In this document: piece by piece, positions 54,806 through 64,000 of the stretch
Position numbering within the stretch: the stretch's first letter is position 1
How the letters are laid out: every line of letters starts with the position of its first letter
Source: Sulfitobacter sp. LCG007
Lineage (GTDB): Bacteria > Pseudomonadota > Alphaproteobacteria > Rhodobacterales > Rhodobacteraceae
DNA length: 64,000 bases
NCBI RefSeq assembly: GCF_040801785.1
Contig: NZ_CP161805.1
Location: 1,178,001-1,242,000 of the forward strand
Direction of reading: 5' to 3'
Notes under the pieces: generated by a model
Told to the model about the DNA's origin: nothing
Database searches by the model: none
What the model saw: the letters and a program-made list of their open reading frames with translations, nothing else
Made by a program: the position numbers and the translations under genes

Positions 54806-56410
54806 ATGACTTTGAACCTTTCGATGCCCGGTCAGGAAGAACTCAAGCCCCGGATCACCGTATTCGGTGTCGGGGGCGCGGGCGGGAATGCCGTCAACAA
54901 CATGATCGAGAAAGAGCTCGACGGCGTTGAATTCGTGGTGGCCAACACCGACGCACAGGCGCTCCAGCAGGCGAAGTGTGAAAACCGCGTCCAGCTCGGC
55001 ATCAAGGTGACCGAAGGCCTCGGAGCCGGGGCGCGGGCCTCGGTCGGGGCTGCCGCCGCCGAGGAAAGCATCGAACAGATCGTCGACCACCTGGCCGGCG
55101 CGCACATGTGCTTCATCACGGCCGGAATGGGCGGGGGAACCGGGACCGGTGCCGCGCCGATCATCGCGCAGGCCGCGCGCGAGCTCGGCGTGCTGACCGT
55201 GGGTGTGGTGACCAAGCCCTTCCAATTCGAGGGCGCCAAGCGGATGCGTCAGGCCGAAGACGGTGTCGAGGCGCTGCAGAAGGTCGTCGATACGCTGATC
55301 ATCATTCCGAACCAGAACCTGTTCCGTCTCGCCAACGAGAAGACCACATTCACCGAGGCCTTCTCGATGGCCGACGACGTGCTCTATCAGGGTGTGAAGG
55401 GCGTCACGGACCTGATGGTGCGCCCGGGTCTCATCAACCTCGACTTCGCGGACGTGCGCGCGGTGATGGACGAGATGGGCAAGGCCATGATGGGAACCGG
55501 CGAGGCCGAGGGCGAGGATCGCGCGATCCAGGCCGCCGAGAAGGCGATCGCGAACCCGCTGCTCGACGAGATCTCGCTGCGCGGCGCCAAGGGTGTGCTG
55601 ATCAACATCACCGGCGGCCACGATCTCACGCTGTTCGAGCTTGACGAGGCGGCCAACCGCATCCGCGAGGAAGTCGATCCCGAGGCCAACATCATCGTCG
55701 GCTCGACGCTCGATACCGACATGGGCGGCATGATGCGGGTGAGCGTCGTCGCCACCGGCATCGACGCTTCGGACGTGAACACCGAAATGCCGGTGCCGCG
55801 CCGGTCCATGTCCGCGCCGCTCAAGCAGACGGTGGCCGCAGAGGCGCCCGCCGCCGAATATGTCGAACCGGCGCAACCCGCCTATGCGGAAGCAGCCGAG
55901 GAGCCGTCGCTTTTCTCCGGGCTCGGTGCGGATGCAGCCGAGGCAGAGCACGAGCGCTACGAAGCCGAGGAGGTCGACGACCTGCCGCCGCCGGCCTACC
56001 AGCCGAGAGTTGCCGCGTTCGAGCCGCGCCGCGATATCGCAGAGTCCGAACCCGAGACCTTCGTCGCACCGCGCGCGCCTGCGCCGGGCACGCCGTCGCC
56101 AGAAGCGCTCGCGCGGCTGCGCCAGGCTGCCGCCAAGGCCGCGCCGGATGGCATGCGCAGGCCCCAGGCCGAACAGCAGGAGCGTCCCGCCGCCGGAGCC
56201 GACCGCAAGAATTTCGGCATCAACTCGCTGATCAACCGCATGACCGGCCATGCCGAGGGCGTCTCGCGCGAGCGTCCCCAGGCCCCCGTGCGCCATCAGC
56301 CCCCGGTACAGCACCGGGCGACGCAGGCCGCGCCAAAGCCGGTCGATTACGAGGATGCGGATCAGGAAAAGATCGAGATTCCGGCCTTCCTGCGGCGTCA
56401 GGCAAACTGA
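54806..56410 (+). CDS. ftsZ: Cell division tubulin homologue FtsZ
   Basis: 534 residues from the ATG at 54806; the upstream open frame is noncoding leader. [16 protein letters not shown], the GTP signature [12 protein letters not shown] near residue 110, and [12 protein letters not shown] long disordered linker (about 330-515) rich in A, P and E is typical of alphaproteobacteria, and the C-terminal peptide [13 protein letters not shown] is the FtsA/partner-binding tail. It polymerises into the Z ring. Followed by a terminator. Confidence 0.97.
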   Translation: MTLNLSMPGQEELKPRITVFGVGGAGGNAVNNMIEKELDGVEFVVANTDAQALQQAKCENRVQLGIKVTEGLGAGARASVGAAAAEESIEQIVDHLAGAHMCFITAGMGGGTGTGAAPIIAQAARELGVLTVGVVTKPFQFEGAKRMRQAEDGVEALQKVVDTLIIIPNQNLFRLANEKTTFTEAFSMADDVLYQGVKGVTDLMVRPGLINLDFADVRAVMDEMGKAMMGTGEAEGEDRAIQAAEKAIANPLLDEISLRGAKGVLINITGGHDLTLFELDEAANRIREEVDPEANIIVGSTLDTDMGGMMRVSVVATGIDASDVNTEMPVPRRSMSAPLKQTVAAEAPAAEYVEPAQPAYAEAAEEPSLFSGLGADAAEAEHERYEAEEVDDLPPPAYQPRVAAFEPRRDIAESEPETFVAPRAPAPGTPSPEALARLRQAAAKAAPDGMRRPQAEQQERPAAGADRKNFGINSLINRMTGHAEGVSRERPQAPVRHQPPVQHRATQAAPKPVDYEDADQEKIEIPAFLRRQAN

Positions 56411-56433
56411 TCCGTTCACAAATGTTAATCAGT

Positions 56434-56458
56434 GGGTCGCCCTTTGGCGGCCCATTTT
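56434..56458 (+). terminator. Intrinsic terminator of ftsZ
   Basis: GGGTCGCC, CTTT loop, GGCGGCCC (one G-T pair), then ATTTTCATTTT. 24 bases after the ftsZ stop. Confidence 0.85.
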
Positions 56459-56619
56459 CATTTTGATAACAATAACTTGGATGAAACCGGGCGTCTATCC
56501 GCCCGATTGTGACAGTAGTGTTTCAGTTGGTTGCAAAGATTGAGTTGAGGCTCTCGGGTGCGCTGCCTAATTGTCTGCAGTAACAGGGAAATCCCCTGTC
56601 AGACGATGAGGACGACCAG

Positions 56620-57543
56620 GTGCAGACGACCATAAAATCTCCGATCAGCTTCTCCGGGAAAGGCCTTCATTCGGGCAGGTCCGCGACGCTGACGATCCGT
56701 CCGGCCTCGGCCGAGCACGGAATCTGGTTCTCGCGTACCGATGTGATGGTCGGCGATCGGCTGATCCCGGCGCGCTGGGATGCGGTGAACCGTTCTCCGC
56801 TGTGCACGCGGCTCGAGAATGCCTCGGGTCTGTCCGTTTCGACCGTCGAGCATCTGATGGCGGCCCTTGCCGGCTGCGGTGTCCACAACGCCCTGATCGA
56901 GATCGACGGGCCGGAAGTTCCGATCCTCGACGGCTCTGCCGCGCCCTTCGTGCGCTCGATCGTGCAGCGCGGGCTTCGCCGGCTTCATGCCCCGATCCGC
57001 GCCTTCGAGGTGCTTGAGACGGTCCGTGTCAGCGAAGGCGCGGCGTCGGCGAGCCTTGCGCCGGCGGACACGTTGCGCATCGATTTCGAGATAGATTTCG
57101 CGGATGCCGCCATAGGCCGGCAGGCGCGGTCGCTGGTGATGAACAACGGCAGTTTCGCGCGCGTCCTGAGCGACAGCCGGACATTCTGCCGTCAGGCCGA
57201 TGTGGATGCGATGCAGGCCAACGGGCTCGCGCTTGGCGGCGTGCCGGGCGTGAATGCGGTCGTCTTCGACGGCGACAAGGTGACGAGCCCGGGCGGGCTG
57301 CGACATGCCGACGAGCCGGTGCGCCACAAGATGCTCGACGCGCTGGGGGATCTGGCGCTTGCCGGTGCGCCGTTGATCGGACACTACACGGGTGTACGGG
57401 CGGGTCATTCGCTGACCAACACCCTGCTGCGCAAGCTGTTCGCGACGCCGGGTGCCGTGCGCATGATCACGGTCGACGCAGTTCAGGCGGCGCGGCTGCC
57501 CGGTCACGGGCTGGTCTGGGACGAGGTCCCCGCCGTCGCCTGA
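56620..57543 (+). CDS. lpxC: UDP-3-O-acyl-N-acetylglucosamine deacetylase
   Basis: 307 residues from a GTG at 56620. ISFSGKGLHSGRSATL, the zinc-ligand motif STVEHLMAALAGCGVHNA, EVPILDGSAAPFV, and LRHADEPVRHKMLDALGDLAL with zinc ligands. It is the committed step of lipid A synthesis in the cytoplasm. It follows ftsZ across a terminator, with about 200 bases of leader, a common alphaproteobacterial order. Confidence 0.97.
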   Translation: MQTTIKSPISFSGKGLHSGRSATLTIRPASAEHGIWFSRTDVMVGDRLIPARWDAVNRSPLCTRLENASGLSVSTVEHLMAALAGCGVHNALIEIDGPEVPILDGSAAPFVRSIVQRGLRRLHAPIRAFEVLETVRVSEGAASASLAPADTLRIDFEIDFADAAIGRQARSLVMNNGSFARVLSDSRTFCRQADVDAMQANGLALGGVPGVNAVVFDGDKVTSPGGLRHADEPVRHKMLDALGDLALAGAPLIGHYTGVRAGHSLTNTLLRKLFATPGAVRMITVDAVQAARLPGHGLVWDEVPAVA

Positions 57544-57740
57544 GGTCTGCGCATGGTCGCCCGTCCAAGCCCCTGGCAGCAAAACCGCATACCGCCCGCA
57601 CATGGCAACTGCATCCTTCCGCGCACATCGTCCGTCGAATGGTTTCGCCGGGCATTTTGCCCCGCACCCTATTGTGCTAGGAGACGCTCAAGCGTACCCA
57701 TGCACGGCGTACGGAGTTCAATGATCGAGGTTGGCAGGGC

Positions 57741-58613
57741 ATGAAACTGGCGGGATCCCGGACAAGGGTGATCGGAACGGTTTTGCTCGTGGCGGCACTT
57801 GCGGCCTGCGGGGCCCGCGACACGCCGCGAACGGGTGGCTTCCTCGGCTTCGGCGGCGAGGAAATTCCGCTCGAAACCTTCTCGGCCCGTCAGATCTTCG
57901 AGCGAGGCGAATACGAGCTCGAGCGCAACCGACCCTCGGAAGCGGCCTTCTACTTCTCCGAGATCGAGCGGCTATATCCCTATTCCGACTGGGCCAAGCG
58001 GGCGCTGATCATGGAAGCCTTTTCCTATCATCAGGACGAGGACTATCCCAACAGCCGGTCATCCGCGCAGCGGTTCATCGACTTCTACCCCGCCGACGAT
58101 GACGCCGCCTATGCCCAGTATCTGCTGGCACTCAGCTATTACGACCAGATCGACGAGGTCGGGCGCGACCAGGGCCTCACCTTCCAGGCGCTGCAGGCGC
58201 TTCGCGAGGTGATCGAGCGCTATCCCGACAGCGACTATGCGCGCTCGGCGATCCTGAAGTTCGACCTCGCCTTCGATCATCTGGCGGGCAAGGAGATGGA
58301 GATCGGACGCTACTACCTGCGCCGTCACCACTACACCGCCGCCATCAACCGCTTCCGCGTCGTGGTCGAGGACTTCCAGACGACCTCTCATACGCCAGAG
58401 GCCCTGCACCGGCTGGTCGAGGCCTATCTCTCGCTCGGGCTCGTGAACGAGGCCCAGACGGCAGGGGCGATTCTGGGTTACAACTACCGGTCGACGGAGT
58501 GGTATGAGGACAGCTACAAGATGCTGACCGGGCGCGGTCTCAAGCTGGAGGCGACCGGCGACAACTGGCTGAACCAGATCTACCGTCAGACCATTCAGGG
58601 ACGCTGGCTCTGA
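57741..58613 (+). CDS. bamD: Outer-membrane assembly lipoprotein BamD
   Basis: 290 residues. Lipoprotein signal VLLVAALAACG with the lipid cysteine at 21; TPR-like repeats follow (FERGEYELERNRPSEAAFYF, YPYSDWAKRALIMEAFSYH, VIERYPDSDYARSAILK). It is part of the BAM complex that folds outer-membrane proteins. recN follows after 37 bases. Confidence 0.95.
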   Translation: MKLAGSRTRVIGTVLLVAALAACGARDTPRTGGFLGFGGEEIPLETFSARQIFERGEYELERNRPSEAAFYFSEIERLYPYSDWAKRALIMEAFSYHQDEDYPNSRSSAQRFIDFYPADDDAAYAQYLLALSYYDQIDEVGRDQGLTFQALQALREVIERYPDSDYARSAILKFDLAFDHLAGKEMEIGRYYLRRHHYTAAINRFRVVVEDFQTTSHTPEALHRLVEAYLSLGLVNEAQTAGAILGYNYRSTEWYEDSYKMLTGRGLKLEATGDNWLNQIYRQTIQGRWL

Positions 58614-58650
58614 TCTTGCGCTCCCCGTGCGCTTCCGCGACGATCTGAAC

Positions 58651-60300
58651 ATGCTGCGCAGCCTCGACATCGTTGACATGCTCCTGATCGAGCGCCTCGG
58701 GCTGGAATTCCAGCCCGGGCTCAACGTGCTGACCGGCGAGACGGGGGCGGGAAAGTCGATCCTTCTCGACGCGCTCGGGTTCGTGCTGGGCTGGCGGGGG
58801 CGCGCCGATCTTGTCCGCCAGGGCGCGGCGCAGGGCGAGGTCACGGCGGTGTTCGACCTTTCCGACGACCATCCTGCCCACGCCATCCTTTCCGAGGCGG
58901 GCCTGCCCGGGGGGGCGGAGTTGATCCTGCGGCGGGTGAACGGCACGGACGGGCGCAAGACCGCCTGGGTGAATGACCGGCGCTGTTCGGGCGAGGTATT
59001 GCGCCAGTTGGGCGACACGCTGGTCGAGCTGCATGGTCAGCACGACGATCGCGGATTGCTGAACCCACGCGGCCACCGGGACATTCTGGATGCGTTCGGT
59101 GCGCTGGAGACGCTGCGCGGCGAGGTGCGCACGGCCTGGGCATCGCAGCGCAAGGCACGCGGCGCGCTTGAGGCGGCAGAGGCGGCACTGGCCGCTGCGC
59201 GGGCAGAAGAAGAAACCCTTCGCGACTGGGCCGAGGAGCTCACCAAACTCGCCCCGGCCATCGGGGAAGAGGCCGAACTGGACGCGCGCCGCCGTCTGAT
59301 GCAGGGGGCGGAGAAGATCCGCAACGATGTGGTGCGCGCCCATGAAGTGCTGGGGAGTCAGGGCGCCGAGGGGGCGATGGCCGACGCGCTGCGCTGGCTC
59401 GACGGAGCCGTTGCGGGTGCCGACGGGCTCCTTGAGGCGCCGATGGAGGCGTTGGCGCGCGCGATGGCGGAGCTTGACGCAGCCTCGGACGGGATCGTGC
59501 AGGCAATCGAGGCGCTGTCCTTCAATCCGTCCGAGCTGACGGAAGTGGCGGACAGGCTGTTTACCCTTAGGGAGGTGGCGCGCAAGCACCGGGTATCAAC
59601 CGACGAACTGCCGGGCATCGCCGGAGAGCTCGAGCATCGGATTGCGGCTTTGGATGCGGGCGATGCCGATCTCGCCCGCCTGCGCAGCGAACAGCGTGAG
59701 GCCGAGGCCCGATACGAGGAAGTCGCCACCGCGCTCACGGCCGCCCGTCACGAGGCCGCTGCCCGGCTCGATGCGGCTGTCGGGGCCGAGCTGGCACCGC
59801 TCAGGATGGAGCGCGCGATCTTCCACACCGACATCACCGATGAGACCCCCGGCCCCGACGGGCGCGAGGCGGTGGCCTTTACGGTCGCGACCAACCCCGG
59901 CGCGCCGTCCGGGCCGCTGAACCGCATCGCCTCTGGCGGCGAACTCAGCCGTTTCCTGCTGGCGCTCAAGGTCTGCCTCGCGCAGCGCCAGGGCGGGCTG
60001 ACGATGATCTTCGACGAGATCGACCGAGGCGTCGGCGGCGCCACGGCGGATGCGGTCGGGCGCAGGCTCGCGGCGCTCGCGGCGGGCGGGCAGGTGCTTG
60101 TGGTGACGCATTCGCCCCAGGTTGCCGCACTCGGCGCGCATCACTGGCGGGTCGAGAAGCAGGTAAGCGGCGGCATGACCACCTCAACGGTGATCCCGCT
60201 CGCGCCCGCCGAAAGGGTGGACGAAATCGCCCGGATGCTTGCCGGCGATACCGTCACGGACCAGGCACGCGGCGCCGCCGAGGCGCTTCTTGCCGGCTAG
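58651..60300 (+). CDS. recN: DNA repair protein RecN
   Basis: 549 residues from the ATG at 58651 (MLRSLDIVDMLLIERL), which matches the usual RecN start; a GTG eight codons upstream is possible. SMC-like: Walker A TGETGAGKSILLDALG, a long coiled coil (about 150-350), signature IASGGELSRFLLALK, Walker B MIFDEIDRGVGG and VVTHSPQVAALG. It acts in double-strand break repair. Confidence 0.96.
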   Translation: MLRSLDIVDMLLIERLGLEFQPGLNVLTGETGAGKSILLDALGFVLGWRGRADLVRQGAAQGEVTAVFDLSDDHPAHAILSEAGLPGGAELILRRVNGTDGRKTAWVNDRRCSGEVLRQLGDTLVELHGQHDDRGLLNPRGHRDILDAFGALETLRGEVRTAWASQRKARGALEAAEAALAAARAEEETLRDWAEELTKLAPAIGEEAELDARRRLMQGAEKIRNDVVRAHEVLGSQGAEGAMADALRWLDGAVAGADGLLEAPMEALARAMAELDAASDGIVQAIEALSFNPSELTEVADRLFTLREVARKHRVSTDELPGIAGELEHRIAALDAGDADLARLRSEQREAEARYEEVATALTAARHEAAARLDAAVGAELAPLRMERAIFHTDITDETPGPDGREAVAFTVATNPGAPSGPLNRIASGGELSRFLLALKVCLAQRQGGLTMIFDEIDRGVGGATADAVGRRLAALAAGGQVLVVTHSPQVAALGAHHWRVEKQVSGGMTTSTVIPLAPAERVDEIARMLAGDTVTDQARGAAEALLAG

Positions 60301-60366
60301 GCCCAGGATACCGGCGGACCTTGTCCGCTTGGCTCCCGGCGCGGACAGGGTCGGGAGAAGGGGCCG

Positions 60367-62052
60367 ATGACGGATCCAGCACGGGCCCTGCTTGGGAGGG
60401 GATTGCGCAGTGCCATGGTCGGCACCCGCAGAACCATCCGGGTGTTGCGCCGCAAGGGCCCGAGCCAGGTCCAGTTCTGGTTCATCGCATTGGCCGTCGG
60501 CGTCGCGGGAGGATTCGCGGCGCTCTTTTTCCGCAAGGGGATCAACGCCCTGCAGGCTCAAGTTTATGGGACGCATGATGTCCAGCGCCTGCACAGCTTC
60601 GCCCTGTCGCTGCCGTGGTACTGGATCCTGTTCGTGCCGATCTGCGGCGGGCTGCTGACCGGGATCATCCTCAGCACCTTTACCCGCGATGCCCGCGTGC
60701 GGTCGGTTGCCGATGTCATCCGCGGGGCGGCGCTGAAGGAAGGCAGGGTCGAGGTCCGGGCCGGGCTTGCCTCGGCCCTTGCATCCCTCATCACGCTGAG
60801 CACCGGCGGATCCTCGGGGCGTGAAGGTCCGGTGGTCCATCTGGCCGCCGTCATCTCGACGTGGGTCAACCGGCGGCTGCATGCGGACGGGATCACCGGG
60901 CGCGACCTGCTGGGATGCGCCGTGGCCGCCGCCGTTTCTGCCAGCTTCAACGCGCCGATCGCCGGGGCGCTCTTTGCGCTCGAGGTCGTGCTGAGACACT
61001 TCGCCGTGCACGCCTTCGCGCCCATCGTCATCGCATCGGTCGCCGGCACGGTCATCAACCGTCTGGAATTCGGCGGCGTGACCGAGTTCATCCTGCCGGC
61101 CGGAGAACTGCGTTTCTATGTCGAATTGCCGGCGTTCCTGATCCTCGGGCTGATCTGCGGTCTCGTCGCCGCGGCGCAGATGCGCGCGATTTTCTGGGCC
61201 GAGGATGTCGGCAACCGTGTCCAGCGGCGGGCGCGCATTCCCGACTGGCTGCGCCCCGCGATCTCCGGGGCGATGCTGGGCGCGATCGCGATCGCCTTCC
61301 CGCATGTCATCGGGGTCGGCTACGAGACGACCTCCCGCGCCCTGACCGGCGACCTCGTGCTTCATGAAGCCATCGTCTTCGCCGTTTTGAAATGCGTCGC
61401 CCTCGCGATCACCATGGGCGGCAAGATGGGCGGGGGGGTCTTCTCGCCCTCGCTTATGATGGGGGCGCTTTGCGGCCTCGCCTTCGGCATCATCGCCACC
61501 GCGATCTTTCCCAACGTTTCCGGTTCCGCCAGCCTCTATGCGCTTGCCGGCATGGGGGCCGTCGCCGCCGCCGTTCTCGGCGCGCCGATTTCGACGACGC
61601 TCATCGTGTTCGAGATGACGGGCGACTGGCAGACCGGCATCGCGGTGATGGTGTCGGTCTCGATGTCGACTGCGCTGGCCTCGCGCCTGGTGCGGCGCAG
61701 CTTTTTCCTGACCCAGCTCGAGCGGCAGGGCATCCGGCTTGCCGCGGGGCCGCAGGCCTACCTGCTCTCGATGTTCATGGCCGAAAAGGTCATGCGTCCG
61801 ATGGATGCGCCGAACGCGGCGCAGGAAGAGGCCTGCTGGGACATGATCCGCGACGGCAGCTACCTCGACGCCGCGGCAACGCTCGAAGCCGCGCTGCCGC
61901 TGTTCGAGGGGCAGGCCGTTGCCTTCCTGCCGGTGGTGCGCATCACCGCCGAGGACAAGCCGCCGGAACTTCTTGGCGCGCTTTTCCACGTCGATGCATT
62001 GCGCGCCTACAACCGGGCCCTCGCGGCAACGGCGGCCGAGGAGCATTCCTGA
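60367..62052 (+). CDS. ClC-family chloride channel or H+/Cl- exchanger
   Basis: 561 residues, more than ten membrane segments. GGSSGREGPVVHLAAV (the GxxGREGP motif), AAVSASFNAPIAGALFALE, and GGKMGGGVFSPSLMMGALCG are ClC selectivity-filter motifs. A short C-terminal cytoplasmic tail follows; CBS domains are not obvious. Whether it is channel or exchanger cannot be decided by eye. It follows recN after 66 bases. Confidence 0.94.
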   Translation: MTDPARALLGRGLRSAMVGTRRTIRVLRRKGPSQVQFWFIALAVGVAGGFAALFFRKGINALQAQVYGTHDVQRLHSFALSLPWYWILFVPICGGLLTGIILSTFTRDARVRSVADVIRGAALKEGRVEVRAGLASALASLITLSTGGSSGREGPVVHLAAVISTWVNRRLHADGITGRDLLGCAVAAAVSASFNAPIAGALFALEVVLRHFAVHAFAPIVIASVAGTVINRLEFGGVTEFILPAGELRFYVELPAFLILGLICGLVAAAQMRAIFWAEDVGNRVQRRARIPDWLRPAISGAMLGAIAIAFPHVIGVGYETTSRALTGDLVLHEAIVFAVLKCVALAITMGGKMGGGVFSPSLMMGALCGLAFGIIATAIFPNVSGSASLYALAGMGAVAAAVLGAPISTTLIVFEMTGDWQTGIAVMVSVSMSTALASRLVRRSFFLTQLERQGIRLAAGPQAYLLSMFMAEKVMRPMDAPNAAQEEACWDMIRDGSYLDAAATLEAALPLFEGQAVAFLPVVRITAEDKPPELLGALFHVDALRAYNRALAATAAEEHS

Positions 62053-62085
62053 TCGCGACCGACAGGGAACAGACGGGCCGAGGCG

Positions 62086-62430
62086 TCAGATCTGTTCGAC
62101 CGTCACGTCGTCGCTGGCATAGAAGGCGAGATGTTCCTTGATCGGCGCGACAGCGTCGAAGGGATCCTCGTAGGACCAGGCCGCGTTTTCGAGCGTCGTG
62201 TTCTTCGTCACGAGGCTGAAATAGCTGGCGTCGCCCTTGTGCGGGCAATGGCTGGTCTTTTCGGTCCGGTCCAGAAAGGCCATCGCGATGTCCCCACGCG
62301 GAAAGTAGATCACCGGCGCATAGCCGTCCTCAAGCAATTGCAGCGCGGCGGTGCTTTCCGCGATCACGGCCCCGCCGGCACGCACGGACCAGGTGCCACC
62401 GGCGCTGCGGATTTCGATTCTTTCGGCCAT
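62086..62430 (-). CDS. DUF427-family protein
   Basis: 114 residues from the ATG at 62430; a longer frame lacks the family start. VIYFPRGDIAMAFLDRTEK, SHCPHKGDASYFSL and ENAAWSYEDPF are DUF427 landmarks. Small cytoplasmic protein of unknown function, convergent with the ClC gene. Confidence 0.9.
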   Translation of the reverse strand: MAERIEIRSAGGTWSVRAGGAVIAESTAALQLLEDGYAPVIYFPRGDIAMAFLDRTEKTSHCPHKGDASYFSLVTKNTTLENAAWSYEDPFDAVAPIKEHLAFYASDDVTVEQI

Positions 62431-62515
62431 CTTCTCGTGTTCCCCCAGAAGTCTCGAAGCCAGGATCGGACCTGCCCCTGCCAGAATCGTGCCGGGACCT
62501 TGCCGGGCCGCACCC

Positions 62516-64000
62516 TCAGATCGGGGCGGTCGCGGCATCCAACCACGTTCTTGCCGCATCGGAAAGGCGTGGGCGGATCTTTTCGGCGACTTCTGCATGA
62601 TATGCATTCAGCCAGTCCCGCTCGGGCGCTGTCAGCATGTCGGGAACGATGAGACGCCGGTCGATGGGCGCGAATGTGAGGGTGCGCCAGTCCAGCATCT
62701 CGCGGTCCGCGTCCGCACCGGGCAGGGGCGGGGCGGTCCGGCAGACGAGCAGGTTCTCGATGCGGATTCCGAAGGCGCCCTCGCGGTAGTATCCGGGCTC
62801 GTTCGAGAGGATCATGCCGGGTTCGAGCGGCACCGTGCTGATGCGGCTCAGCCGCTGCGGGCCCTCATGGACCGACAGATAGGCGCCGACACCGTGGCCC
62901 AGCCCATGGTCGAAATCCTGCCCGGCGAGCCAGAGCGGCATGCGCCCGACGCATTCGATGTCACGCCCTGACAAGCCCTTCGGCCAGCGCAACCGGCTCA
63001 TCGCGATCATGCCCTGCAGAACCCGGGTGAAGGCTTGGCAGGCTGCCTGCGGCGGCGAGCCGATGGCGACGGTGCGGGTGATGTCGGTGGTGCCGTCCAG
63101 ATACTGTCCACCGCTGTCGATCACGATGATCTGCCCTTCCTCCAGGCGCGCATCGGTCTCTTCGGTCACCCTGTAGTGCATGATCGCCCCGTTGGGGCCG
63201 GTCCCGGCGATGGTCTCGAAGCTGATGTCCTGCAGCGCGTTGTCGTTGCGCCGGCAGCTTTCGAGCTTCCTCACGACATCGGTTTCCTTCAGGGTTCCCG
63301 GTTTCTGCGCGTCGAGCCAGGCGAGAAGTTCGACCACAGCCGCCCCGTCGCGCAGATGCGCCTCGGCGCTTCCCTCGATCTCGGCGGCGTTCTTGCAGGC
63401 CTTGGGCAGCGCGCAGGGATCGGTGGACAGCACCGGTTCCGACACCGCTTCCGCGACGATCAGCGGGACCGTGTGCTTGTCGAGCCTGACCTTGCCCTCA
63501 AGCGCGCGCAGAAAGCCGGGGAATTGCGCCGGGTCGTGCAGGGCGACATCCGCTCCCAGATGATCCCCGAGCCCCTCGAGTTTCGCCGCCGCCATGAAGA
63601 GATCGACCCGGCCGTCCGCATGGAGCACGGCGAAGCCCTGTGCGATCGGGTTGCGCGGGATGTCGGCGCCGCGGATGTTCAGCAGCCAGCAGACCGAATC
63701 CGGCAGGGTGATGACCGCGGCCGCGTGTCCGTCGCGATCGAGCAGGGCACCAAGCCGCGCGCGCTTGTCGGCATGGCTTTCGCCGGCGAATTCGATCGGA
63801 TGAACCTTTGCCGGGGCCATCGGCGGTGCCGGCTGGTCCTCCCAGATGCGGTCGACGAGGTTTTCGGTGGCGCGCAGCGTGATGCCGCTTGCCGCGAGGC
63901 TCTCGGTCAGGGTCTCGATCTGTCCGGCTGAATGCAGCCAGGGGTCGAAGCCCACGTTCCCGCCCTTTGGCAACATGTCGCGCAGCCAGTCCGCAAGCGA
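62516..64000 (-). CDS. M24-family aminopeptidase P (5' end outside window)
   Basis: At least 494 residues; the frame stays open to the window edge with LADWLRDMLPKGGNVGFDPW, which is internal to aminopeptidase P proteins, so the start is outside. Two creatinase N-terminal domains (DRDGHAAAVITLPDSVCWLLNIRG) precede the pita-bread catalytic domain with GAIMHYRVTEE, DSGGQYLDGTTDITRT, and GHGVGAYLSVHEGP as metal-ligand segments. It removes N-terminal residues before proline, using Mn2+ or Co2+. Confidence 0.93.
   Translation of the reverse strand, partial: SLADWLRDMLPKGGNVGFDPWLHSAGQIETLTESLAASGITLRATENLVDRIWEDQPAPPMAPAKVHPIEFAGESHADKRARLGALLDRDGHAAAVITLPDSVCWLLNIRGADIPRNPIAQGFAVLHADGRVDLFMAAAKLEGLGDHLGADVALHDPAQFPGFLRALEGKVRLDKHTVPLIVAEAVSEPVLSTDPCALPKACKNAAEIEGSAEAHLRDGAAVVELLAWLDAQKPGTLKETDVVRKLESCRRNDNALQDISFETIAGTGPNGAIMHYRVTEETDARLEEGQIIVIDSGGQYLDGTTDITRTVAIGSPPQAACQAFTRVLQGMIAMSRLRWPKGLSGRDIECVGRMPLWLAGQDFDHGLGHGVGAYLSVHEGPQRLSRISTVPLEPGMILSNEPGYYREGAFGIRIENLLVCRTAPPLPGADADREMLDWRTLTFAPIDRRLIVPDMLTAPERDWLNAYHAEVAEKIRPRLSDAARTWLDAATAPI

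Overview
The window looks like chromosome of a Rhodobacteraceae/Roseobacter-group alphaproteobacterium. The base composition is GC-rich, translational overlaps of the ATGA/GTGA type are common, the general stress locus has the PhyR-NepR-EcfG form typical of Alphaproteobacteria, and the division/cell-wall (dcw) cluster has a long noncoding leader like the one known from Rhodobacter. No rRNA, tRNA, IS element, CRISPR array or prophage was seen.

Layout. 1-6093 (minus): a truncated family-2 glycosyltransferase, then a two-gene RND efflux system. 6655-11397 (plus): galU with a strong terminator, a FecR-domain protein overlapping a CHASE2/adenylate-cyclase gene, and an AI-2E-type permease. 11331-16571: general stress response island, with nepR-ecfG-sensor kinase-phospholipase D as an overlapping minus-strand operon, divergent phyR, and a DUF1328 gene. 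16890-21592: a pseudo-receiver protein, a Crp/Fnr regulator, an FNT transporter, a two-PRC-barrel protein, CsbD, a small lipoprotein and an FAH-family enzyme. Four EcfG-like promoter sites (GGAAC, 16-17 bases, GTT) tie the stress genes together; the nepR/phyR site is a perfect inverted repeat that reads as a promoter in both directions.

21604-30342: a divergent sugar-uptake region with two periplasmic binding proteins, two ATPases, two permeases, an epimerase/dehydrogenase and a LacI regulator, with a shared TAATATTATC motif as candidate operator. 30479-32821: a UvrD/PcrA helicase. 32941-33590 (minus): a DUF1127 gene followed by eight hairpins, each with CCUCCUCCC in the loop, arranged as four two-hairpin units about 110 nt apart. 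This is the CcsR/cuckoo small-RNA architecture known from Rhodobacter.

34396-56410: an UpsM-like leader RNA with its terminator, three arrays of MraZ-type TGGGA repeats, then mraZ-rsmH-ftsL-ftsI-murE-murF-mraY-dedA-like-murD, a reversed flavoprotein gene, ftsW-murG-murC-two small membrane genes-murB-ddl-ftsQ-ftsA and, after a 350-base gap with a terminator-like hairpin, ftsZ. Downstream are lpxC, bamD, recN, a ClC channel, a DUF427 protein and an M24 aminopeptidase cut by the window end.

The most striking content is regulatory RNA and promoter architecture rather than a new protein system. I found no protein cluster that I could defend as an undescribed system.
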